From an uncultured Isosphaeraceae bacterium (GTDB lineage: Bacteria > Planctomycetota > Planctomycetia > Isosphaerales > Isosphaeraceae): a stretch of 64,000 nt of DNA. The notes beneath the pieces were generated by a model. That model saw nothing but the letters and a program-made list of their open reading frames with translations, had not been told where the DNA came from and ran no database searches. Positions 29,005 to 37,168 of the stretch are shown piece after piece (position 1 is the first letter of the stretch; every line of letters starts with the position of its first letter). The position numbers and the translations under genes were made by a program. Location of the stretch: positions 1 to 64,000 of the forward strand of contig CAMFLR010000021.1 of NCBI GenBank assembly GCA_945957605.1. Direction: 5' to 3'.

Positions 29005-30572
29005 CGCATCGCCTCCCAGTTCGCGTTTGGATTGAACTGGTACACCTTCACCGCGGTTTTCAGGCTTCCTGGTCGGTCGGGAAAGGACGAAACCTCGGTG
29101 CCAGCAAACGCGAGCATCGAGCGTAAGGTGGCGGCACGTTCGCTGTCTGCCTTCAACTCGTCGGTGCCGACGACCACGTATTTCAGGTTGGAGTCGTTCA
29201 TCGCCTGTTTGACGTGCCAGTAGTCATATCCACGCTCGCTGCCGCGGATGAAGTTCGCCCAGCCGCGCGTGTCGAGAACAGCGTCGTCCTCGCTCGCGTT
29301 TTCACGCAGCCAGTTGCCGGCGGCGAGATGTCCCCAGCGGCTGCCGTGCATGTCCTTGAACTGCGCGGTCACGCCAATCACAAGCAGCGTTCCGAGGCCG
29401 ACTGCGGCGAATCCTTTGGCCAGGCTTGGCCGCAGTCCTCGACGTTCGGGCAAGCCCCGTGCCCAGCCCCACATCCCCGCACCAATCCAGGGAGAAGTAG
29501 CCAGCACCAGAGTTAAAGCATGACGACCGGAAAGGTAGCCGAGCGATGTGGCGTGCCGTACGACCACCACCGAGAAAAGCAAAACATAAACGCCGACGAG
29601 CCAACGCCCTTGGTGTGATCCATCGAGACGCCGCGACATGATCACGCCAAGGACTACGAATGGCAGCATCATCCAACCGAGCCCTTCGGCCCATTGCTGT
29701 GCGAGTCGTAGACCTGCTGAACCAGGCGAATTTCGTAGCAGCCCATCGCCCGATTCTTCTTTCGCCGCGAAGTTCCAGCGAGTGTCGTCCAACCCCGCCG
29801 GTAGCGCGACGCGCGGTGTCACCGGTGCTCGCACCGAGGCTGGCATCGAGACGCCAGTTCGCAGCGAAAGCCGCTCCGAGACCTCACCCTTTACCAACGC
29901 ATAACTGCCGACAAGCACGAGCGTCGCGACGCCCATGCCGCCGACTTTGGTGAGATGGGCTCGCATCGAAACGAGCTGGCTTGTATTCACAAACCGCGCC
30001 AGTCCGGTGAGGACGACAGCAGTTGGCACGATGAGAATCTCGGGCCGCACGAGGTAGCCGATGCCTGAAATCAGACCTGTTCCGATCCACGCGCGTCGGC
30101 TGTCAGTTCGCAGCGCGATCTCGCCGAGACGCATGGCGTTGATGAAGAAGAGCAGGAAGAGGCTATCGCTTAGCGTATCTCGGCCAACGAGTGACGGCAC
30201 TGGCAACAGCACGTAAATAAATGTACTGAGCAGTGCGGCCTGTTCGCCAAAGAGCGATTTCGAGAAGTAATAAAGCGAGATGACCGTGCCCATCGCCGCG
30301 AGGACGGATACCACCTGCGCGGCGAGCCGCCAGGCGTCGGGTGAGTCACCAACGATTATGGCAACGACCGGCTCCACGAGTGCAATCGTGGCGGAGTAGA
30401 GCGGATGTTGATCCGAGCTGCGCACGACTTCGGGCCACGGTTTGTGACCAAACGCGCGAGCGATGCGAATGAATTTGAGCCCGTCCTGGGCGGGCAGGAG
30501 GGTGCGCGCGATGCCGACCGCGTTCAATACGAGGGCCAGTCCCGCAATTGCGAGCAGGAAGCGGCGGGCCAT
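29001..30572 (-). CDS. GT39/ArnT-like polytopic membrane glycosyltransferase
   Basis: The 523-residue protein has about ten membrane helices. Near the N-terminus SDQHPLYSATIALVEP, after the first helix, resembles the periplasmic loop of dolichyl-phosphate-mannose transferases and ArnT-type enzymes. The C-terminal 110 residues are a soluble domain (WLRENASEDDAVLDTRGWANFI) typical of membrane GT-C proteins. It probably moves a sugar from a lipid carrier to an envelope acceptor. Gene context suggests LPS; the substrate is not determined. Confidence 0.78.
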   Translation of the reverse strand: MARRFLLAIAGLALVLNAVGIARTLLPAQDGLKFIRIARAFGHKPWPEVVRSSDQHPLYSATIALVEPVVAIIVGDSPDAWRLAAQVVSVLAAMGTVISLYYFSKSLFGEQAALLSTFIYVLLPVPSLVGRDTLSDSLFLLFFINAMRLGEIALRTDSRRAWIGTGLISGIGYLVRPEILIVPTAVVLTGLARFVNTSQLVSMRAHLTKVGGMGVATLVLVGSYALVKGEVSERLSLRTGVSMPASVRAPVTPRVALPAGLDDTRWNFAAKEESGDGLLRNSPGSAGLRLAQQWAEGLGWMMLPFVVLGVIMSRRLDGSHQGRWLVGVYVLLFSVVVVRHATSLGYLSGRHALTLVLATSPWIGAGMWGWARGLPERRGLRPSLAKGFAAVGLGTLLVIGVTAQFKDMHGSRWGHLAAGNWLRENASEDDAVLDTRGWANFIRGSERGYDYWHVKQAMNDSNLKYVVVGTDELKADSERAATLRSMLAFAGTEVSSFPDRPGSLKTAVKVYQFNPNANWEAMR

Positions 30573-30656
30573 CGACCTTGATCCTCCCTGAAGCGCACGT
30601 AATGCCAGGACGAATCCTTCGTCGGCGGCCGCATCATAAGCATTAGTCAGGACCTG

Positions 30657-31556
30657 TCAACCGCGACCGGCGCGAAGCGATTTCCAGAGATCGGCCAGAC
30701 TTTGTTCCAGGGAAATCTCAGGCCGCCAGCCGGTTGCCGTTGTGAGCTTGCGGACATCGGCGCGAGAATCGGCCGGTCCGCTGGATCGTTGGACGTTTTG
30801 CTGAATGGTCACCGTGCGGCCGGAGAGTGATGAGAGGATGTCCAGGCCATCATTGATCGATCGTGATACGCTGGTACCGACGTGAAATAGGCCGGTTGCG
30901 GAAGATTCGGCAAGCAAGATGAGGGCGCGAGCGACGTCACGGGCGTCAACAAAATCGCGGCGCGGCGTCAGGTCCCCCACTTCGAGTTCGAGCGGTCCGT
31001 CGCCCTCGGCGAGCAATCGCGCGAATCGTCCAAATGCCTGGCCAGCCGGCATTCCGGGACCAGTCGGGTTGAACACGCGTGCAACCACCGGTGTGATTGG
31101 CGGTGGTGCGTTCAAGACGATTTGTGTCGCGGCGAACTTCGATCGGCCGTAGTCGGTTTCAGGGCAGGGGAGATAATCCTCGCCGACCGGCAAATCTTCG
31201 GTTGGGACAGGTCCAAGCTCGGCGGCTGAGCCGGTTGCGATCAGCCGTACCGGGCGCTCTATGTTTGCGAGTGCATCGACCAGATTTTGCGTGACCTGCA
31301 CGTTCGCGGCGTCGAGTTCCTCGCGCGTCGCCGGTGGCGTCTTGCCGGCGAGATGCAGCACGACGTCAGGCTGAATTGATCGCAAGATTTCAGCGAGTTC
31401 ATCGCTTTGCGAAAGGTCACAAACGACGTGGCGAACGTCATTGCGTTCGATTGGCGTCCGTCCCAAGGCTATCAATTGCAGGTCGCGGCCGGCGAGTGCA
31501 TCGAGGACGTGCTGGCCGATGAAACCCGATCCGCCAGTGATGACCCAGACGCTCAC
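30657..31556 (-). CDS. NAD-dependent epimerase/dehydratase (extended SDR)
   Basis: The 299-residue protein opens with the Rossmann motif GGSGFIGQHV (residues 8-17) and continues with DVVLHLAGKTPP. The catalytic YGRSK of the SDR Tyr-x3-Lys pair follows DYLPCPETD, and VARVFNPTGPGMPAGQ is further on. Such enzymes oxidise, epimerise or dehydrate nucleotide sugars; the pattern resembles GDP-6-deoxy-mannose reductase (RMD)-type proteins. It shares an ATGA overlap with the GT9 gene (31553-31556). Confidence 0.88.
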   Translation of the reverse strand: MSVWVITGGSGFIGQHVLDALAGRDLQLIALGRTPIERNDVRHVVCDLSQSDELAEILRSIQPDVVLHLAGKTPPATREELDAANVQVTQNLVDALANIERPVRLIATGSAAELGPVPTEDLPVGEDYLPCPETDYGRSKFAATQIVLNAPPPITPVVARVFNPTGPGMPAGQAFGRFARLLAEGDGPLELEVGDLTPRRDFVDARDVARALILLAESSATGLFHVGTSVSRSINDGLDILSSLSGRTVTIQQNVQRSSGPADSRADVRKLTTATGWRPEISLEQSLADLWKSLRAGRG

Positions 31557-32650
31557 TCGACATCACTCACGACTTGCACCGGAAATTTCAGATGCGGCCG
31601 AGGAATCGCCGATCGTACGGCGGGAAGCAGTCGAGTCGTGACATCGTACACGCCGTGCGGATCGAGGTCGCGCATGCAGGCGTGATGTCCTTCGGGGCAA
31701 ACTGGCTTCTGGCACGGCCCGCAGTCGACGGGATGCAGCACGTGGAGCGAAAGCGGGTGATGCGTGCGAGTCCAGGCGATGTGCGTCGGGCCGAAAAGAG
31801 TAACGGCCGGGACGTTGAACGCCGGCGCGAAGTGACGCGGGCCGGAGTCGGTTGTTACGAGCAGCGCACTTCGTTTCACGCACGCTTTTGAGAGTCCGAG
31901 GCTCAACGTTTGATCGGCGAGGCTCAAGACGCGAGGATTGTCGGCGAGTTGGACGATCGCGCGAGCGGGCTCGCGTTCGCTCGGGCCGCAGATCACGAGC
32001 ACGTCGACGTTCGACTCGTGGACGAGCCGATTCGCGAGCGTCGCAAAATGGTCGACTGGCCACGATTTCGCCGGTCCGAACGCGCCGCCGGTGTTGAGGC
32101 AGACGAACGGACGATCTGATCTCAAGCCGACATTCGCCAGCGCGAGGTCGGCGGCGGCTTCGTCGGCGGGAGTGGTTTGCAGTTCGGTTCGCACGTTGTC
32201 GACCGGGCAGTTCAAATGTTTTGCGAGCGCGAGGTAATAGTCGACGATCGGCGTTGGCACAAATCGTCCCCAGCGACCGCGTTGCGGAGTGAGGCGATCG
32301 GTGAGCAAGATCGACCGTCCGCCGCGCGCATAGCCGACGCGCCGTTTCGATCCCGCTTGCCAGGCGATGAGTGCCGAACGAAATGAGTTGGGCAATAGTA
32401 CGGCGATGTCGATGCCGATTTCGCGCAGTCGCGCAATAACAGCACGCGGATGGTGCGTGGCATTTTTCGAGCGATGGTCGAGAATGATGCGTTCGTCGAA
32501 CCAGGGGTTGCCGTCGAGGACGGACGAGACGCCTGGCTTGACCACGGCGAACATCCGCGCCTCGGGATAACCGGCGCGGAGGGCACGAAACGTCGGCGTG
32601 GCCATCACGGTATCGCCGATCAAGTTCGGGCAAAAAACGGCGATGTTCAT
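31553..32650 (-). CDS. waaF: Glycosyltransferase family 9 (heptosyltransferase II-like)
   Basis: The 365-residue protein begins FCPNLIGDTVMATPTFRALR, the donor-proximal motif of GT9 enzymes. It later shows FVCLNTGGAFGPAKSWP and the signature TTDSGPRHFAPAFNVPAVTLFG, followed by CGPCQKPVCPEGHHACM, a cysteine-rich end seen in WaaF. It should add ADP-heptose (or a related sugar) to the inner LPS core. It overlaps both neighbours by four bases. The symbol is given for family resemblance; sugar specificity is untested. Confidence 0.85.
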   Translation of the reverse strand: MNIAVFCPNLIGDTVMATPTFRALRAGYPEARMFAVVKPGVSSVLDGNPWFDERIILDHRSKNATHHPRAVIARLREIGIDIAVLLPNSFRSALIAWQAGSKRRVGYARGGRSILLTDRLTPQRGRWGRFVPTPIVDYYLALAKHLNCPVDNVRTELQTTPADEAAADLALANVGLRSDRPFVCLNTGGAFGPAKSWPVDHFATLANRLVHESNVDVLVICGPSEREPARAIVQLADNPRVLSLADQTLSLGLSKACVKRSALLVTTDSGPRHFAPAFNVPAVTLFGPTHIAWTRTHHPLSLHVLHPVDCGPCQKPVCPEGHHACMRDLDPHGVYDVTTRLLPAVRSAIPRPHLKFPVQVVSDVE

Positions 32651-33642
32651 CGCGGGGTCCGCGTGGTGCTCGTGAAGTGCGGCGCGTGGGAACGGTGTGC
32701 TGGTGCGGCATGCGGTAGCTTGGCGGCGACCGCGGCATGAAGTAATGGGATCATCAGTTCGTGATGACCCGTGAGTGCGATACCTTCTGCGCCCGGGCGT
32801 TGCAGGACGTTGAGCAGGCCGCGGTATTGCTGGTTGAAGTCGAGATTGGCGGTGGTGAGGCCGTCGAGCGAGTGGCCGAGGTTGCGAACGATTGAAACCG
32901 CCTTGAGGAAGACTTCGGGCAGCACGACGGCCGAGCCGAGATTGAGCCAGGCGCCGCCGCTCATGCCGGCGATCACACGCGTGAGCAGACGGAAGTCGTC
33001 GAGCGTCGCCGTTCCGAGGGCTGCACCGTCGAGCTCGCCGGTCATGTGAACGATGTCGGTGCCGACGGCAACGTGAACCGTCGCGGGAATTCCAGCGCGA
33101 TAGGCAGCCACGAGCAAGCTCGAATCAAGGCCGGGGCCGCCGTGATTAGTGATCACTTCGCCCAAGGCACGGCCAAGTCCGCCGCCGTTTTTCTGAGCCA
33201 GGTTGCAGGCATCGACGAACAGTTGCGACGTTTCGCGCGCAAACCCGAAGGTGCCGGCGATGAGTCGCGGGCCGACGTCTTCGCTAGTTCGGCCGGCGAC
33301 TGCCAGCTCCAGGTCGTGAATCGCGGCCGAGCCGTTCATGGCGACTCCGTTGAGCACGCCGCGATGGATCCAGTCGATGAGGTATGGCGCACAGCCGGTT
33401 TTGATGACGTGCCCACCGAGCGCGGCGACGATTGGCCGTTTCGCGGTGTGAGCGATCACGATCGCGTCGCGCAGCTTGCGCAGGTTTTTACCCGCGAGTT
33501 GCTGAGGGAGGGCGTCGATCCAGGCGTCGAGCGATGGGTTGGCGGGCAGGGGTTGCCCGAGGTCGCTGAGTGTGACCTTGCTCGGGCGGTCGGCGAGTGG
33601 CTCGAAGGTGAGGTCGTCGAGGTTGAGATCGGTCAGATCCAC
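32647..33642 (-). CDS. Deoxyhypusine-synthase-like protein in the LPS block
   Basis: The 331-residue protein shows a pattern resembling the deoxyhypusine synthase fold: PIVAALGGHVIKTGCAPYLI, GVLNGVAMNGSAAIHDLE, GTFGFARETSQLF and GIPATVHVAVGTDIVH. The NGSAAIHDLE segment parallels the NAD-binding region of DHS. Bacterial homologues of unknown function occur near LPS genes. Bacteria lack eIF5A, so hypusination is not implied. It ends in an ATGA overlap with the GT9 gene. The identification rests on motif memory and is moderate. Confidence 0.6.
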   Translation of the reverse strand: MDLTDLNLDDLTFEPLADRPSKVTLSDLGQPLPANPSLDAWIDALPQQLAGKNLRKLRDAIVIAHTAKRPIVAALGGHVIKTGCAPYLIDWIHRGVLNGVAMNGSAAIHDLELAVAGRTSEDVGPRLIAGTFGFARETSQLFVDACNLAQKNGGGLGRALGEVITNHGGPGLDSSLLVAAYRAGIPATVHVAVGTDIVHMTGELDGAALGTATLDDFRLLTRVIAGMSGGAWLNLGSAVVLPEVFLKAVSIVRNLGHSLDGLTTANLDFNQQYRGLLNVLQRPGAEGIALTGHHELMIPLLHAAVAAKLPHAAPAHRSHAPHFTSTTRTPR

Positions 33643-33677
33643 GGGACATCCTTTCCCGAGCGGACTGGGGCAAATGC

Positions 33678-33741
33678 CACTGGCTATGCCAGTGTTCTTA
33701 TTTGTTACGGTTCAACTCAAGAGCACTGGCATAGCCAGTGG
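33678..33741. repeat. Paired palindromic repeat (BIME-like)
   Basis: Two copies of a 17-bp palindrome face each other: 33678-33694 (CACTGGCTATGCCAGTG) and 33724-33740, its exact reverse complement. They are separated by 29 bases of AT-rich sequence. They lie between lpxK and the deoxyhypusine-synthase-like gene. The arrangement resembles REP/BIME elements. Confidence 0.75.
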
Positions 33742-33768
33742 AACCCGAATTTAGGCTTTGGCAAAGCA

Positions 33769-34866
33769 TTAGCTGTTGCGTGACGGCGGCGATACGCGTT
33801 CCAGGGAGTCGAGCACCGCACGCTCTCCCTCGATGAATTCGAGCCCAATGCGCAAAGCGCGCAGGGGGATCGGCCCCAGCGTCGCTGCGCGAAGTTTCAC
33901 CAAATCCTTCTGGGTGGTCAAGGCCAGCTCAGCACCGAGTGAATTGCACCAGGCGATCAGGTCGTTCACGTCGCGTGCGCTGTAAGGATGATGGTCGGGA
34001 AAAGGGCGGAAGCCGACCAGATTGACTCCCAGCTTTTCGAGTGTGCGTCTGAACCCGTCCGGGTTGCCAATGCCGCAAAACGCCGCAACGCGTTTGCCGA
34101 CGAGCGTTTCGAGCTGCTCATCAAATAGACCTTCGCCCATCAAATTGAGTGGAGCATGGCGGGCGACGGCGAACGGAACTCCTGGGGCGACTCGTTCAAC
34201 ACGTTGGCGGATGTCGGCTCGTTCTGCTTCCTTCACCAAATCGCCGCGGGACAGGACGACGACACCCGCACGCTTCAGGCTGCTAATAGGCTCGCGAAGC
34301 AGGCCGCGTGGGAAGATTCGGCTCAGGCCAAACGGGTCGAGGGCGTCGAGCAGGACAATGTCGAGGTCGCGGGCGAGGCGGCGATGTTGAAAGCCGTCGT
34401 CGAGGATCGCGAGTTCGCTTTCGAGTTCGTCGACGGCGATTCGTGCAAGCGCAGCACGGTCGCGGCCTTGAAGATGAGGAACGTCGGGCAGGTTTTCTTC
34501 GAGGACGCGACCTTCGTCGTTAAGGCCTTCGGTTTGACCGTAGCCCCGGCTGAGGATCGCAGCACGAAGGCCACGCTCGCGCGCCCAGCGGGCGATGTAT
34601 TCGACCATCGGCGTCTTGCCGGTACCGCCGAGCGTCAGGTTGCCGACGGAAACGACGGGGATGTCGGCTTTTTCGACCTTTTTCCAGCCGAGATCAAATG
34701 CCCGATTGCGGACGCCGACACCCAAGCGGTAAGCGACCGACGCGAGGGATAGGCCGGCGCGAAGGGCTGACGCGGCGATGCCGTGTGTTTCGCCTCGAAC
34801 CAGTTTCAGGAAGGCTGCTTCGTCCATGAGATAAGTTAGGGGCCGACGTAATTCTTCGGGTGCCAT
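33769..34866 (-). CDS. lpxK: Tetraacyldisaccharide 4'-kinase
   Basis: The protein (365 residues from ATG 34866) contains [18 protein letters not shown]-like sequence with the P-loop, then [33 protein letters not shown] and [18 protein letters not shown], the LpxK signature. It phosphorylates the 4' position of the lipid A precursor at the inner membrane. ATG 34866 has GGCGGAAG upstream but falls inside the left arm of a long inverted repeat. ATG 34827 ([13 protein letters not shown]) better matches the family N-terminus, so the true start is uncertain. It heads the LPS-type block. Confidence 0.92.
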   Translation of the reverse strand: MAPEELRRPLTYLMDEAAFLKLVRGETHGIAASALRAGLSLASVAYRLGVGVRNRAFDLGWKKVEKADIPVVSVGNLTLGGTGKTPMVEYIARWARERGLRAAILSRGYGQTEGLNDEGRVLEENLPDVPHLQGRDRAALARIAVDELESELAILDDGFQHRRLARDLDIVLLDALDPFGLSRIFPRGLLREPISSLKRAGVVVLSRGDLVKEAERADIRQRVERVAPGVPFAVARHAPLNLMGEGLFDEQLETLVGKRVAAFCGIGNPDGFRRTLEKLGVNLVGFRPFPDHHPYSARDVNDLIAWCNSLGAELALTTQKDLVKLRAATLGPIPLRALRIGLEFIEGERAVLDSLERVSPPSRNS

Positions 34867-34978
34867 GCTTCCGCCGAAAGGCGTAAGCATGCCGAACTCA
34901 CGAGCGGAGGGCGGAGTCGTGAAGTCTTTTGGAGAATCGCATGCTTACGCGTTCCGCGGAAGCATGGCACCCGGAGAA
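34852..34978. repeat. 127-bp near-perfect inverted repeat (MITE-like) over the lpxK start
   Basis: The left arm 34852-34891 and right arm 34940-34978 are inverted near-copies of about 40 bases, sharing the core GGGTGCCATGCTTCCGC. A 48-base centre contains a shorter inverted pair (CACGA/TCGTG). One arm covers the ATG at 34866 and its ribosome site. No transposase is encoded. It could be a small mobile palindromic element. Confidence 0.7.
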
Positions 34979-35004
34979 ATATTCTCCGACCATCCTGCAA
35001 TTGG

Positions 35005-35055
35005 AAATGGCCGCGGAGCGGCCGAAGATTCGCTCCCACGCAGGGCATGGGAGCG
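35005..35055. repeat. Repeat family C copy plus adjacent hairpin
   Basis: At 35005-35023 AAATGGCCGCGGAGCGGCC belongs to a motif seen again at 41160-41179 and, inverted, at 63651-63669. Next to it an 8-bp stem CGCTCCCA (35031-35038) pairs with 35048-35055. The pair lies 31 bases past the isocitrate dehydrogenase stop (minus strand) and may end its transcript. Confidence 0.6.
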
Positions 35056-35085
35056 AGGAAATCGGCTTTGCTACGGAATGGAACT

Positions 35086-36171
35086 TTAGGCGCCCATCGC
35101 CTTGATGATCGCCTGGGCCATTTCCTTCGTGCCGACGGCCGAAGGGTCGTTGCGGTCGGCCTTCATGTCGTAGGTCACGTCCTTGCCTTCGGCAATGACC
35201 TTCGCCACGGCCGCTTCGAGCCGCTTGGCGGCGTCGACTTCACCGAGGTAGTCGAGCATGAGCACGCCCGAGAGGATCAGGGCGGTGGGATTCATCTTCC
35301 ACTGGCCCTTGTACTTCGGGGCCGAGCCATGGGTCGCCTCGAAGACCGCGCCGGTTTCGCCGATGTTCGCACCAGGCGCAACGCCCAGGCCGCCGACAAG
35401 TCCCGCGCACAGGTCGGAAATGATGTCGCCATAAAGGTTGGGCAGCACCATCACGTCGTAAAGCTCGGGCTTTTGGACGAGCTGCATGCACATGTTGTCA
35501 ACAATGCGATCTTCGAACTCGATGTCCGGGTAGCTCTTGGCCACTTCGCGGCTGACTTCGAGGAAGAGGCCGTCGGAGTACTTGAGGATATTCGCCTTGT
35601 GAACGCTCGTTACCTTCTTACGGCCGTACTTGCGGGCGTATTCGAAGGCGTATTTGACGATGCGCTCGGTGCCGTAGACCGAGATCGGCTTGATCGAAAT
35701 GCCCGAGTCGGGGCGGATCGTCTTGCCGTTGAGCTTCTTGATGTCGGCGATCAGTTCGAGCGTTTCGGACTTGCCCTTCTCGAACTCGCAACCGAGATAG
35801 AGGTCTTCGGTATTCTCGCGAACGATGACGAGGTCGACCCTGTTGGTCATCGAGGTGCGGACGCCCGGGTATTGCTTGCAAGGGCGGACGCAGGCGTAGA
35901 GGTCGAGCGCCTGGCGGAGGTAGACGTTGACCGAGCGGAAACCGGTGCCGACCGGCGTGGTGATCGGCGCTTTGAGGGCGACCTTGGTGCGGCGGCACGA
36001 TTCGATCACGCTATCGGGAACCGGCGTACCGAGCCGGGCCATCACGTCGACGCCAGCCTCTTGAACGTCCCAGTCGATCGCGACGCCGGTGGCGTCGATG
36101 CACATCCGAGTGGCTTCCGCCAGTTCGGGGCCGACGCCGTCGCCAGTGATGAGGGTTACGGAATGAGCCAT
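35086..36171 (-). CDS. NAD-type isocitrate dehydrogenase (isocitrate/isopropylmalate family)
   Basis: The 361-residue protein has the beta-decarboxylating dehydrogenase pattern: [11 protein letters not shown] at the start, [17 protein letters not shown] with the substrate-binding arginines, and [17 protein letters not shown]. Then come [15 protein letters not shown] and the metal-binding [17 protein letters not shown], and [14 protein letters not shown] near the cofactor pocket. The ENTEDLY segment and its overall form match NAD-dependent isocitrate dehydrogenases rather than LeuB. It converts isocitrate to 2-oxoglutarate. It is upstream of the LPS block on the same strand but separated by repeats, so cotranscription is doubtful. 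Confidence 0.88.
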   Translation of the reverse strand: MAHSVTLITGDGVGPELAEATRMCIDATGVAIDWDVQEAGVDVMARLGTPVPDSVIESCRRTKVALKAPITTPVGTGFRSVNVYLRQALDLYACVRPCKQYPGVRTSMTNRVDLVIVRENTEDLYLGCEFEKGKSETLELIADIKKLNGKTIRPDSGISIKPISVYGTERIVKYAFEYARKYGRKKVTSVHKANILKYSDGLFLEVSREVAKSYPDIEFEDRIVDNMCMQLVQKPELYDVMVLPNLYGDIISDLCAGLVGGLGVAPGANIGETGAVFEATHGSAPKYKGQWKMNPTALILSGVLMLDYLGEVDAAKRLEAAVAKVIAEGKDVTYDMKADRNDPSAVGTKEMAQAIIKAMGA

Positions 36172-36395
36172 GTCGGTCGTCTCTCTTCAATCAGGCTGGT
36201 CAACGCGGCAAACGGTTGTCGTCTGGGCCGGATGACGTGCGATTACGTAAAGGGAATTCCAGGGTTGCGTCGCCCGAAGCTGCTCGGTTAAGCTTGTTTC
36301 TGGCTGAGACGCCAAGCTACCGATAGCCAGACCCCTCGTCAAGCTGCGCGATTACCCAGAACACCTACCGCGTTCGCATCCCAGGAGCTGTATCG

Positions 36396-36719
36396 ATGCT
36401 CTGTCCCCCCTTGCCGCCCGATCCTCTCGTTCAGGGGTGGCTCGCCAGGCATCAGGGACCGGTTAGCTTTACGCTCCATATGCTTGGGATCCCGCCGACG
36501 ATCATTGGCGTCCTCCTGCTACCGATTTACGTAGTTTTGATGTCGGTTACGCTGTTTCTCTTCGCACTTGTGCTCTTCGTGGGCGGCTACTTGATTCAAT
36601 TCCTGGGACACGCGCTCGAAGGGAGCGACCCGGGCGAGATCATTCTGATCAAGCGCAAACTTGGCCTTCCTTATGTCGAGGTTGCCCCTGGTCGCAAGGC
36701 CGGCCGCAGCATTGCCTGA
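36396..36719 (+). CDS. Mpo1-like (DUF962) membrane protein
   Basis: The 107-residue protein matches the DUF962 pattern: WLARHQGPVSFTLHMLGIPP, two adjacent membrane helices (about 33-70) and YLIQFLGHALEGSDPGE. The two His-bearing motifs are those used as metal ligands in yeast Mpo1, a dioxygenase acting on 2-hydroxy fatty acids. Whether the bacterial protein does this is unknown. AGGAG lies nine bases upstream of the ATG. The C-terminus is a short cytoplasmic tail. Confidence 0.75.
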   Translation: MLCPPLPPDPLVQGWLARHQGPVSFTLHMLGIPPTIIGVLLLPIYVVLMSVTLFLFALVLFVGGYLIQFLGHALEGSDPGEIILIKRKLGLPYVEVAPGRKAGRSIA

Positions 36720-37168
36720 AAAAACGCGCGAACACACAGGGAACAATTGATCCTTGGGCGTCCCTATTGGAAAGGCGTGCTCCGGGAATTCGGGGTGTAT
36801 CGCGCACGAGTTGGACTAGGCGGGTAAACGGACAATCCGTAGAATCCGCAAACTCACCTCAAGACGCACTTCCCTGCTGACCGATACCCTTTGAAGACGT
36901 TGAAATCTCAGGTCGATGACCCTGGCTACAGGGCGTTGTGAAGACCTGGGTGTCAACTCCGACGCCGTCGGGCCGACACTGACCCATGGATGGGGAGGAC
37001 GTGGCCATCGTGAGGTTCTCTGGATTAGAACGGCCCAGGACGGGCCAGGGCGAATCCGATCGAACGGGTTTGAATGCCCAGCGCAACGCGGGCCGCAAGC
37101 GGCGTCGCCGTTACGCGTCACCAGATGCCCCGCGTCCCATGGCGCTCTTAGTCAAGGATGGCTTGGCC
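36720..37168. other. Long leader region upstream of the TolC-like gene
   Basis: About 450 bases hold no gene I can support. An open frame continuous with the TolC-like gene extends to 36986, but the lipoprotein signal starts only at 37169. No clear terminator, promoter or riboswitch was recognised. Confidence 0.35.
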
